DNA of 28,933 nt from UBA2160 sp964588665 (lineage in GTDB: Bacteria; Chloroflexota; Dehalococcoidia; Lucifugimonadales; UBA1123). Made by a program: the position numbers and the translations under genes. Each line of letters opens with the position of its first letter. Positions within the stretch are counted from its first letter, which is position 1. The notes beneath the pieces were generated by a model. That model did no database searches and had not been told where the DNA came from. It saw nothing but the letters and a program-made list of their open reading frames with translations. Below are positions 8,276-15,791 of the stretch, piece after piece. The stretch spans positions 1 through 28,933 of the forward strand of contig CAZPQQ010000040.1 in NCBI GenBank assembly GCA_964588665.1, read 5' to 3'.

Positions 8276-8767
8276 ACTGGCGACCACCCCGAGCCGCGGC
8301 GCCATGACGAACAGAATCGGCGTCTGCTGCTCGATTGAATCGCGGACCGGCTGGCTGCTCTTTTGACACCGACCTCTTTGCCGCGACCGAAGGGGTCGGC
8401 ACCACGTCTCGTCCGGATGACGTTGGCCCGGCGGCGCCTTCGGGCCGGCGCCTCGTCCGAAACGGGTGAGATTTCCTTTGCCGCCGTCGTCGTCGTTTTG
8501 CCAGTCGCGCCAGGTGGTCTATCGCTCAGGTGCATCGCCTCGTCCGCAGATGATTTCGGGGGGGGTATTAGACCGGTTCGGGGGGTTCACAACCGGGTGC
8601 AGGGCGGCGCTGTGCTCAGGTTTTTCGGGGTCGGATTCGGCAATTGCGGCGCTTTGAGAAATGCAAGGGAAAACATACGAAAACCTGTGCCGATTTCTCT
8701 TTCCGGCGGCCTTGAAACGCCTCTGAATGCCCGTGCTATGATCGCTGTCGCAGGATGAGGCCAAGCG
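8276..8767. other. Intergenic region upstream of dnaA
   Basis: A 492-bp stretch without a gene I can support. A 131-codon plus-strand frame here (8363-8758) has no recognisable family, no ribosome binding site and odd composition, so I leave it out. G runs at 8558-8565, 8580-8585, 8595-8597 and 8602-8604 are notable. I saw no good DnaA box here. The dnaA promoter lies at the right end. Confidence 0.5.
8712..8742 (+). promoter_or_regulatory. dnaA promoter
   Basis: TTGAAA (8712-8717) and the extended -10 TGCTATGAT (8734-8742) with a 19-bp spacer. The extended -10 can compensate for the long spacer. The leader to ATG 8768 would be about 20 nt and contains the GAGG ribosome binding site at 8757-8760. 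Confidence 0.5.
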
Positions 8768-10156
8768 ATGACGACCACAATCATAGACCCCCGAGACATC
8801 TGGGATGCGGCACTGGGCGAGCTGCAACTCCGAGTCACTCGGGCCAATTACGAGACCTGGCTTAAGCACACCGTCGGCGTGGATCTCCACGATGGAGAGT
8901 TCGTCATCGGGGCGCCAAACGCGTTCGTACTCGAAGCGCTGGAACAGCGGATGTTCTCCCTTATATCGGAGACGGTAGAGCACGTGCTCGGCGAGCCGGT
9001 CAACGTCGCCTTCCGGGTCACAATGTCCCCAAATGGGGCCGACGCCGTCGGCGCCAAAGAGCCGGTGTCAGCGCCCTCCTCACGAGACATCCGGCCAGCG
9101 GCGCCGGAGCAACTCGATTTGCCGCCCTATGTCCGTCCGATCCGGCTGAACGCCAAGTACACCTTCGACCGCTTTGTGGTGGGCAGGTCGAACGAGCTCG
9201 CCCACGCCGCGGCAGAGGCCGTCGCCGCGAAGCCCGGATCGACGTACAACCCGCTGGTCATGTATTCCGGCGTCGGGTTGGGCAAGACCCATCTCCTGCA
9301 CGGGATCGGCCATCGAGCGATCGCCATGGGCCTCTCGGTGATCTACGCCACAACCGAAGAGTTCACCAATGACTACATCAAGGCCATCCGCGAGGGCACG
9401 ACCGAGGAGTTCCGGGACCATTACCGCAACGCCGACATGCTCCTCTTGGACGACATCCAGTTCCTCATCGGCAAAGAGCAGACACAAGAAGGCTTCTTTC
9501 ATACGTTCAACGCGCTGCACATGGCCAACCGGCAGATCGTGGTGACCAGCGACAGGCCGGTCAGCGCTCTACGGCTCCTGGAAGACCGGATCCAGTCCCG
9601 GCTCACCGGCGGTCTGGTTGTCGACATGCAGCCGCCTGCCATCGAGACCCGATTGGCGATCCTCAAGGTCAAAGCGGAGCAGGCGGGCCACGATGTCCCG
9701 GACACGGTTCTGGAGCTGCTGGCCGAACGCGTCTACGACAACGTGCGCGAGCTGGAGGGAAGCCTCAACCGCGTCATCGCGCTGGCTCACGCCACGGACA
9801 GCCCGATCAACGTCGATCTGGTCGCACGGGCCATCGACGACATGGTCGACGCGCTAGCCATCCGCGAAGTCCCGCCTGACGTGGTGCTGGACACAGTCGC
9901 CGCACATTTCGGTATGGGCGCAGACGCTCTGACAGGACGCAAACGCGACAAGAAGACCGCGCTCGCCCGACATGTGGCCATGTACCTGCTCCGTGAAGAC
10001 GCCAAGTTGCGGCTCACTGCCATCGGCCGGGTTCTCGGCGGCAAGGACCACACCACCGTCGGACACGGCTGCGATCGAATCGCGGTTCAGCTAGGCGTAG
10101 ACTCGACCCTCAGACGACAGGTGGCCAACATCCGCGAGACGTTGGCTGCATCCTGA
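8768..10156 (+). CDS. dnaA: Chromosomal replication initiator protein DnaA
   Basis: DnaA binds DnaA boxes at oriC, opens the duplex and loads the helicase; it is an AAA+ ATPase. The 462-residue protein has all four domains: domain I (about 1-85, IWDAALGELQ..., WL), a short variable domain II (about 86-122), AAA+ domain III from NAKYTFDRFVVGRSN with Walker A GVGLGKTH (168-175) and Walker B LLLDDIQF (225-232), and domain IV with the DNA-binding signature GGKDHTTVGHGC near the C-terminus. ATG 8768 follows GAGG. The usual neighbour dnaN is not present; obgE follows after a 377-bp intergenic region that holds candidate DnaA boxes. Identity is secure. Confidence 0.98.
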   Translation: MTTTIIDPRDIWDAALGELQLRVTRANYETWLKHTVGVDLHDGEFVIGAPNAFVLEALEQRMFSLISETVEHVLGEPVNVAFRVTMSPNGADAVGAKEPVSAPSSRDIRPAAPEQLDLPPYVRPIRLNAKYTFDRFVVGRSNELAHAAAEAVAAKPGSTYNPLVMYSGVGLGKTHLLHGIGHRAIAMGLSVIYATTEEFTNDYIKAIREGTTEEFRDHYRNADMLLLDDIQFLIGKEQTQEGFFHTFNALHMANRQIVVTSDRPVSALRLLEDRIQSRLTGGLVVDMQPPAIETRLAILKVKAEQAGHDVPDTVLELLAERVYDNVRELEGSLNRVIALAHATDSPINVDLVARAIDDMVDALAIREVPPDVVLDTVAAHFGMGADALTGRKRDKKTALARHVAMYLLREDAKLRLTAIGRVLGGKDHTTVGHGCDRIAVQLGVDSTLRRQVANIRETLAAS

Positions 10157-10533
10157 TCATCGATCTCACTTACTACGTCTAAATGCGATGGCGTCGCTCG
10201 GATCCCCTCTGCTTTTCGATATACTTGGCGGTTCTAAATAGCCGAACATTCGGAATCCTCTCATATTTCACATAGACCCGAAACAAACATTAACCGCCCC
10301 AACCTGGGGATAAGTAGTCCTTCTTCGGGGACAAGTCATCTCGGATGTGGACAACATTACGACCGGCGACCCCCGTTTGTCGCCACTAGCCAACCTATGT
10401 GCGACGGCTCCGAACTTATGCCTCCTCTCTCCCCGTCAGGCCATGCTACAATGCCCTGGAGTCCACCGCCTGTCAGTCACGTCTATCCCCATTATTCGCG
10501 CCGTTATTACTATTACTGACGTACAGAAAAACT
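10157..10533. other. Candidate replication origin (oriC) between dnaA and obgE
   Basis: This 377-bp region has no gene. Three DnaA-box-like sites read on the minus strand lie at nearly equal spacing: TTATCCCCA (10305-10313), TTGTCCCCG (10326-10334) and TTGTCCACA (10346-10354). A perfect TTATCCACA in the opposite direction lies at 10550-10558, inside the start of obgE. Left of the array, about 10200-10293 is the most A+T-rich stretch nearby and could be the unwinding element; it also contains the palindrome CCGAACATTCGG (10242-10253). Position next to dnaA, regular box spacing and adjacent A+T-rich DNA match bacterial origins. Strand composition change was not computed. Confidence 0.6.
10444..10452 (+). 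promoter_or_regulatory. Extended -10 promoter of obgE
   Basis: TGCTACAAT is an extended -10 close to the consensus TGnTATAAT. No -35 hexamer is recognisable 17 bp upstream. It would give a leader of about 75 nt before ATG 10534 and lies within the candidate origin region. Confidence 0.4.
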
Positions 10534-11814
10534 ATGATTGATCGAGTCGTTATCCACATAAAAAGCGGTAAGGGGGGAAACGGCGCGATCAGTGGCCGCC
10601 ACGAGAAATACGTTCCCCGCGGGGGACCCGATGGCGGAACCGGCGGCAACGGTGGAAGCGTCTACCTCGTCTGTAATTCGAACGTCAACACGCTTCTGGC
10701 ATACCGGTACCGACGGCTGTTCTCGGGTGGCAATGGAGGCAACGGCGAGGGAGGCTTGCGTCATGGCAAGAAGGGCGATGACGTAGAGTTGCCGGTTCCC
10801 GTGGGCACGCAAGTATGGTCGATGGACCAGCAACCGAAACTGATGGCAGACTTGGATCAGGACGGTGAGCGTGTACTGATTGCGGAAGGCGGACGGGGCG
10901 GCGCTGGCAATGCGCGGTATGCGTCCCCGACCAATCGGTTTCCGGTGTTGGCGCAGGCGGGTGAGCCGGGACAAGAACTCGAATTGCGGCTGGAGCTGAA
11001 ACTGCTGGCCGACGTGGGGATCATCGGAGCGCCCAATGCCGGCAAGTCAAGCCTGCTCGCTGGGCTGACCGCCGCTACGCCGAAGGTCGCCGACTACCCG
11101 TTCACGACGCTGGAGGCCGCGCTAGGGGTGGTGGAGCATCACGGAAAGGACGTGGTTCTCGTAGACATACCGGGGCTGATTGAAGGCGCTCACTCCGGGA
11201 TTGGCCTTGGTCACGACTTCCTGCGGCACATCGAGCGGACGCGCATACTCGTGCACGTGATCGACGGGTCGCTAATCGATCCGGCCGAACAATTGCGTGA
11301 GATCAACAACGAGCTCGAACTGTTCGACTCCAGTCTGAGTGAGAAACCGCAGATCGTCGCGTTGAACAAGATCGATATGCCAGAGGTCAGGGATCTGATG
11401 GAAGACATCGCGGCTGCACTAGCGAAGGAGAGCGAAGCTGAGGTGCTCTGCATCTCCGCGGCGGGCCGTGAGGGACTGGATGCCCTCATGGACGAGGTTC
11501 TCAGAAAGCTGGAGACTACGCCGTCGTTCAACGAACGTGCGGCGAACCGGTCGGCAGAGAGCGAACTACCAGTCTTGCGTCCGCGCCCTCGGTCAACTAA
11601 GCCATTGGTGCGCAAGGACGCGGATGGCGTCTATGTCGTGGAGTCCGCCGACGCAATCCGGGTCGCCGCCATGGTCGACGTGAGGAAGTGGGAAGCGCGC
11701 ATCCAGTTCTACAGGAGACTGCAACATACCGGCATCGACCAAGCGCTGATTGATGCTGGAATCATGCCAGGCGACTCAGTGCGCATCGGAGAGTTGGAGT
11801 GGGAGTGGGAGTGA
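10534..11814 (+). CDS. obgE: Obg/CgtA GTPase
   Basis: Obg is an essential GTPase involved in late 50S assembly and in stress control. The 426-residue protein has the glycine-rich Obg fold (1-158: GKGGNG, GGTGGNGG, GGNGGNGEGG), the G domain with Walker A GAPNAGKSS (165-173), the switch block YPFTTLEAALG, DIPGLIEGA and NKIDM (278-282), and a C-terminal OCT domain (about 349-426), the extra domain found in many Gram-positive and Chloroflexota Obg proteins. The ATG at 10534 begins the conserved MIDRVVIHIKSGKGGNG; the frame is open upstream but those residues are not Obg-like. No good ribosome binding site precedes it. nadD follows, a common neighbour of obg. Confidence 0.97.
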   Translation: MIDRVVIHIKSGKGGNGAISGRHEKYVPRGGPDGGTGGNGGSVYLVCNSNVNTLLAYRYRRLFSGGNGGNGEGGLRHGKKGDDVELPVPVGTQVWSMDQQPKLMADLDQDGERVLIAEGGRGGAGNARYASPTNRFPVLAQAGEPGQELELRLELKLLADVGIIGAPNAGKSSLLAGLTAATPKVADYPFTTLEAALGVVEHHGKDVVLVDIPGLIEGAHSGIGLGHDFLRHIERTRILVHVIDGSLIDPAEQLREINNELELFDSSLSEKPQIVALNKIDMPEVRDLMEDIAAALAKESEAEVLCISAAGREGLDALMDEVLRKLETTPSFNERAANRSAESELPVLRPRPRSTKPLVRKDADGVYVVESADAIRVAAMVDVRKWEARIQFYRRLQHTGIDQALIDAGIMPGDSVRIGELEWEWE

Positions 11815-11914
11815 CGTCCGCCGACGCGGCTTCACACTCTCCGGACGCGATTCATCGTGTACCGCGACGGCGACCACGGTCGGTGGGCCGTCGTTACGGC
11901 GCCGTGTCGCCGCG

Positions 11915-12532
11915 ATGAAGCTCGGTCTCCTCGGCGGCACGTTCGATCCGATTCACATGGGCCACCTGTTGATCGCAGAGGATGCGCGGGAGCAGCTCGG
12001 ACTCGACGAGGTGGCGTTCATCCCGGCGGGCCGTCCTTGGCTGAAGGCTGACCACGAGGTAAGCGACGCCGGACGTCGCCTGGAGATGGTCGAGCTCGCC
12101 GTTGGCGGCAATCCGCACTTCCACGTACTGGACATCGAGGTGCGACGGCCCGGGTCGACCTACACCGTGGATACTTTGCTGCAACTCACAGGAGAACTGC
12201 CTCCCACCACCGAGTTGTACCTGCTGCTGGGGATGGATTCGATCGGAGACTTGGCCCGATGGCGGGACCCAGCCCGATTGTTTGAGCTCTGCACGCTGGT
12301 CGGCATCTCGCGTCCCGGGTATCCGGACCTGGCACCGAGGGATCTGGCGGCCGTGGCGCCCGGAGCGTCGGAGGACTTGCTGTTCGTCGAGGGCCCATCG
12401 GTCGGCATCAGCGGCACCGACATCAGGGAGCGGGTCGCGTCGGGTCGGTCGATCAGATACCGGGTTCCCGACGCTGTGGAGGCATATATACGCGAGCACG
12501 GGCTCTATCGGAGACAACCGGCCAGCAAGTGA
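11915..12532 (+). CDS. nadD: Nicotinate-nucleotide adenylyltransferase
   Basis: NadD transfers AMP from ATP to nicotinate mononucleotide to make deamido-NAD in NAD synthesis. The 205-residue protein has the nucleotidyltransferase signature LLGGTFDPIHMGHL at its start, the TYTVDTL and GMDSIGDLARW segments, and the C-terminal ISGTDIRERV motif. Length is normal. ATG 11915 is set by the MKLGLLGGTFDP homology; there is no visible ribosome binding site, and the 100 bp after obgE hold no other start. The gene order obg-nadD is common; the usual next gene, rsfS, is absent and a dehydrogenase gene follows. Confidence 0.95.
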   Translation: MKLGLLGGTFDPIHMGHLLIAEDAREQLGLDEVAFIPAGRPWLKADHEVSDAGRRLEMVELAVGGNPHFHVLDIEVRRPGSTYTVDTLLQLTGELPPTTELYLLLGMDSIGDLARWRDPARLFELCTLVGISRPGYPDLAPRDLAAVAPGASEDLLFVEGPSVGISGTDIRERVASGRSIRYRVPDAVEAYIREHGLYRRQPASK

Positions 12533-12660
12533 AAACTGAACGCGCCGAGCGCCGCGAGCGAATCGGCTTGAGGAACGGATCGCCTGGCGTCGTGCGAAAA
12601 TCGGGGCGACAGAAGTAAGCGACCGCCTGGATACGACAACACCGAAGCACAAGGAGCATC

Positions 12661-13659
12661 ATGGCAGACCAGAACAGCATCGTGTACTACATCGGCAACC
12701 GGAGAACAAGCGACCACTCGGAGACGATCGAGGAGCTGGACAAAGTCGGAGCGAAGCTGGTTCCGTTGCCGCTGCTCGAAGACGAAGACGAGATCATCAG
12801 CCAGACCCAGGGCGCCGACGCCCTGATCGTGGTGGAAGCTCCAATCACGCGCAAAGTGCTGGCGTCGCTGACGCAGTGCAAAGCGATTCTACGCACAGGC
12901 GTTGGCTTCGACTGCATCGACGTCGACGCCGCCACCGAGCACGGGATCGCAGTCATCAACGTCCCGGACCTCTGGACGCGAGAGGTCGCCAACCACGCCA
13001 TCACGCTGCTGTTGGCCTGCAACCGGAAACTCGTCGGGCTTGACGGCGACGTTCGCGCGGACCGCTGGATTCCTACGATCAGCCCGCCGGTCGGTCCGTT
13101 GCACACCGAGACCGTCGGCATCGTCGGGATGGGCCGCATCGGAAGCGCGTTCGCCTGGCGGATCGCCGGATTCGAAGTGGAGATCGTGGCGTCCGACCCG
13201 TATATTTCCGACGCGGAATTCGAGGCCGTGGGCGCTCGGTCCGTCTCACTCGACGAGCTTCTGGCTGTTTCCGACTACATCTCCGTGCACACTCCGCTGA
13301 ACGACGAGACACACCATCTCATCAACGAGGCGGCGCTCCGCAAGATGAAGTCGACGGCGTACCTGATAAACACCTCGAGAGGCCCTGTCGTGGACGAGGC
13401 GGCGCTGATCAAAGCCCTCCAAGAGGGATGGATTCTGGGCGCGGGTCTCGACGTGCTGGAGCAGGAGCCGCCGGACGCGGACAACCCGCTCCTGAAGATG
13501 GACAACGTGACGGTCACGCCGCACGCCGCCCACTACTCGGACCTGTCGATGGCGCTCCGCCCGCGACGGTACGGCATCGAGATCGCCGCGGTCCTCGACG
13601 ACAGAAAGCCGATGAACCTGGTGAACCCTGAGGTGCTGGAGGTTCTGCCGCTCAAGTAG
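12661..13659 (+). CDS. D-isomer-specific 2-hydroxyacid dehydrogenase
   Basis: This is an NAD(P)-dependent oxidoreductase interconverting a 2-hydroxyacid and a 2-keto acid. The 332-residue protein has the substrate-binding lobe, the Rossmann motif GMGRIGSAF (about 156-164), and the catalytic set Arg240 (NTSRGPVVDE), Glu269 (EQEPP) and His288 (VTPHAAHYS); the Arg-Glu spacing of 29 matches phosphoglycerate dehydrogenase. It lacks a C-terminal ACT domain, so it is not a full-length classical SerA; the overall look is closer to C-terminal-binding-protein-like dehydrogenases. Substrate cannot be named. ATG 12661 has AAGGAG at 12651-12656. It stands 128 bp after nadD. Confidence 0.92.
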   Translation: MADQNSIVYYIGNRRTSDHSETIEELDKVGAKLVPLPLLEDEDEIISQTQGADALIVVEAPITRKVLASLTQCKAILRTGVGFDCIDVDAATEHGIAVINVPDLWTREVANHAITLLLACNRKLVGLDGDVRADRWIPTISPPVGPLHTETVGIVGMGRIGSAFAWRIAGFEVEIVASDPYISDAEFEAVGARSVSLDELLAVSDYISVHTPLNDETHHLINEAALRKMKSTAYLINTSRGPVVDEAALIKALQEGWILGAGLDVLEQEPPDADNPLLKMDNVTVTPHAAHYSDLSMALRPRRYGIEIAAVLDDRKPMNLVNPEVLEVLPLK

Positions 13660-13738
13660 TTACGGACGACAGCGGAGTCTGGTCGGGGCCATTCGACAGG
13701 CGCCGCCGACCCGCCAGCCAGTCGGCGCTTACTGAGAA

Positions 13739-13754
13739 CGTGCAGCGCTGCACG
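13739..13754. repeat. Perfect 16-bp palindrome
   Basis: CGTGCAGC followed directly by its reverse complement GCTGCACG. It lies 15 bp left of the 17-base palindrome that borders the assembly gap. It may be a protein-binding site, part of a bidirectional terminator, or part of the same repeat element. Confidence 0.6.
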
Positions 13755-13761
13755 ACGATGT

Positions 13762-13912
13762 CGTAGGAGAGGGTTTGAAACCCTCCCNNNNNNNNNNNNN
13801 NNNNNNNNNNNNNNNNNNNNNNNNNNNNNNNNNNNNNNNNNNNNNNNNNNNNNNNNNNNNNNNNNNNNNNNNNNNNNNNNNNNNNNNGAGGGTTTGAAAC
13901 CCTCCCCTACGG
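13762..13912. repeat. Long palindromic repeat split by an assembly gap
   Basis: The 17-base palindrome GAGGGTTTGAAACCCTC occurs on each side of the gap, at 13769-13785 and 13888-13904. Left of it is CGTAGGA and right of it CCCTACGG, which pair with each other. If the 19-base overlap of the two contig ends is merged, one long hairpin results, extending outward with imperfect pairing (CACGACGAT... against ...ATTATCGTG). It resembles intergenic mobile palindromes and probably exists in many copies in the genome, which would explain the break. Confidence 0.7.
13788..13887. other. Assembly gap (100 N)
   Basis: Exactly 100 N, a default scaffold filler. Both flanks carry the same palindrome, so the true distance may be zero or negative. 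Confidence 0.95.
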
Positions 13913-14079
13913 ATTATCGTGTGGCGTTCTTGCTTCAGATGTGGCGCAACGACACATTCTTGTTCCAAACGCAGGGCCAGCCGTCCGGACATATTCCCGA
14001 TATTATTGGGACTCAGGTCGATCTCGTATTCCGTTCGTGGTGAGACTGTCGAACCACAGGCTGTCGCGACAAGTCGCCC

Positions 14080-14772
14080 TTACGAAGGCACTTTGTAGCC
14101 GAAACCTCGCACCGTGATGATGACTTTGGGGTCGACGCCGCTGTCGCCCAGCTTCTTGCGAAGGTGCTGGATGTGGAGCTTCACGAGGTAGGCGTCGGCC
14201 GATGACGCGTTCATGTCCCACACCTCGTCGATCAGGGCGTCGCGCGTCACGACCTTGTCCGCGTTCTCGACCAGCATTGCCAGTATCTTGAACTCGGTCG
14301 GCGTGAGATTAACCGGCCGATCGTCGACGTACACCTCGGCGGCGCCGGCGTCGATTCTGATCTGGCCCGCCTGAAGTATGCGCGGCTCCGACGTCCTGGC
14401 GCGGGCGCCGACGCGCCGCAGCACCGCCGATGCACGGGCAAGTAGTTCGAAGGGCGAGAAGGGCTTGGCGAGGTAGTCGTCCGCCCCCATCTCCAGCCCG
14501 CGGACCCTGTCCGTTTCGGTGGCTCTGACGGTCAACATGATGACCGGGATGGCAGACGTCTCACGGATCTTCCTGAGGACCTCAAATCCGTCGATGTCAG
14601 GCAGATTCACGTCCAGGACCGCGAGGTCGAATGTGTCGCACCGGTTGGCCGCGATCCCTTCTTTCCCGGTCTCCTTGACGGTTACCTGAGCGTCAGGCCA
14701 ACGCATCGAGAAAACCATGCTGATGGTTTCGCCAACCTCCGGGTCGTCTTCAATGACCAGCACTTTCATCAT
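14080..14772 (-). CDS. OmpR/PhoB-type response regulator
   Basis: A DNA-binding response regulator of 230 residues. The receiver domain (1-120) has the acidic pocket (Glu8, Asp9), phosphoacceptor Asp54 (AVLDVNLPD) and Lys103 (LAKPF). The winged-helix effector domain (about 135-228) shows LTPTEFKILAML, the recognition-helix region AYLVKLHIQHLRKKLG and the wing RGFGYKVP. The ATG at 14772 shares one base with the TAA of the kinase gene (TAATG), with GAGGT upstream, so the two are translationally coupled; a second ATG at 14769 is possible. It is the natural partner of that kinase. The regulon is unknown. Confidence 0.95.
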   Translation of the reverse strand: MMKVLVIEDDPEVGETISMVFSMRWPDAQVTVKETGKEGIAANRCDTFDLAVLDVNLPDIDGFEVLRKIRETSAIPVIMLTVRATETDRVRGLEMGADDYLAKPFSPFELLARASAVLRRVGARARTSEPRILQAGQIRIDAGAAEVYVDDRPVNLTPTEFKILAMLVENADKVVTRDALIDEVWDMNASSADAYLVKLHIQHLRKKLGDSGVDPKVIITVRGFGYKVPS

Positions 14773-15581
14773 TAATTCTGACCTCGCCAGAGTGGAATCA
14801 CAATCGTAAACTTGACCTGCCCGCCTGAGTCGTCCAGATCGATCCGGCCGTCGTGTGCGGCGACCAACGAATGGACGACGCTCAGGCCGAGCCCTGTGCC
14901 GGCTTGGTAGCCGCCGGCCGCGGACTTTTGGAACGGCTCGAACAGCCTGTCCTTCAACTCCTGATCGAGAGGTTCGCCTCTGTTGGCCACGCTGATCTCG
15001 GCGTCAGTCGAAACCTCGGCGATGTCGATCAGCACCGGTCCGCGGTCGGGCGACGCCTTGATAGCGTTGGAGAGCAGGTTCGCCATGATCTGTTGGAGCC
15101 GAATTTCGTCGCCCGTGACCATCGGCCCGTCCCCGCCTCGCCATCCCCCGGCGATGAAAACGCCCTTTGTGTCCGCGGTGGGAGTGAGCTCGGTGACCAC
15201 CTGGTGGATGACATTCGAGATGTCGACGGGTCCTCGGAAGATGGGAAGGTCGTCGCCTTGGGCGACCGCGACGTCGAGCAGGTCGCTGATCAGCCGTTCG
15301 AGCCTCGACGTTGATCTCCCCATGTTGTTTAGCAGGCGGCCGACCATAGTGCTGTGAGTGGGGGAATGTTCAGGACCCAAGAGCATGTCGAGCGCGGCCC
15401 TCAACGAGGTCAGCGGCGTTTTCAACTCGTGGCGAAGCACCGAGTTGAACTGCGTCCTGAACCGCTCCGCCTGACGAAGCCTTTCCAGCTCGCCGTCAGA
15501 CGTGTCGCGATCGTCCCGAATCTCGTCGGATCGCTCGCCGCTCTTGTTCGCATCGGTGGGTTTTCGTGGGTCTGTGATCAT
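14772..15581 (-). CDS. Soluble sensor histidine kinase
   Basis: A 269-residue histidine kinase that would phosphorylate the regulator encoded directly downstream. HisKA contains the phosphoacceptor His51 (LRHELKTPL). The HATPase domain has the N box (LQQIMANLLSNAIKA), a G1-like segment, and the G2 box GTGLGLSVVHSLVAAHDG. The first 45 residues are charged and likely helical; there is no membrane segment and no recognisable PAS, GAF or HAMP sensor. It therefore senses a cytoplasmic cue or is controlled by another protein. I chose ATG 15581; a TTG at 15659 would add 26 residues that do not look like a domain. The two genes form an operon. Confidence 0.92.
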   Translation of the reverse strand: MITDPRKPTDANKSGERSDEIRDDRDTSDGELERLRQAERFRTQFNSVLRHELKTPLTSLRAALDMLLGPEHSPTHSTMVGRLLNNMGRSTSRLERLISDLLDVAVAQGDDLPIFRGPVDISNVIHQVVTELTPTADTKGVFIAGGWRGGDGPMVTGDEIRLQQIMANLLSNAIKASPDRGPVLIDIAEVSTDAEISVANRGEPLDQELKDRLFEPFQKSAAGGYQAGTGLGLSVVHSLVAAHDGRIDLDDSGGQVKFTIVIPLWRGQN

Positions 15582-15791
15582 TGGAGTTATTTGGGTAGGG
15601 CTCCGGTTTCGTTGACGGCTTTGTGCCAACTTAGAAATGGACACATGGCGCTGAGCCAAAACTTAGTCTGTGGATGGTTGGCCTAGTATCGAAGAGTTCG
15701 GCTGCCTCAGCCGGACGTTGTGGTACATTACGGTCACGAGGTCTGGCCAGATGTTCTCGAGGCCAGCAGGCGTGATCCGTCGGAGATTGAG

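Larger units (their letters stand above)
13660..14079. other. Intergenic region with hairpins and an assembly gap
   Basis: This region lies between two converging transcription units (dehydrogenase, plus; response regulator, minus). It contains a possible terminator stem GCCGAC/GTCGGC (13705-13710, 13721-13726), a perfect 16-bp palindrome at 13739-13754, the hairpin repeat around 13760-13912 and 100 N. I see no gene. Confidence 0.6.

Noticed and set aside
8558..8604. Possible G-quadruplex upstream of dnaA
   Set aside because: Four G runs are present, but loops of 14 and 9 bases exceed the usual limit of about 7.
8363..8758. 131-codon open frame upstream of dnaA
   Set aside because: No known family, no ribosome binding site, and it runs through the dnaA promoter; high GC produces long chance frames.
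13705..13726. Terminator after the 2-hydroxyacid dehydrogenase
   Set aside because: The GCCGAC/GTCGGC stem has a 10-base loop and no T-run; too weak to list as a terminator.
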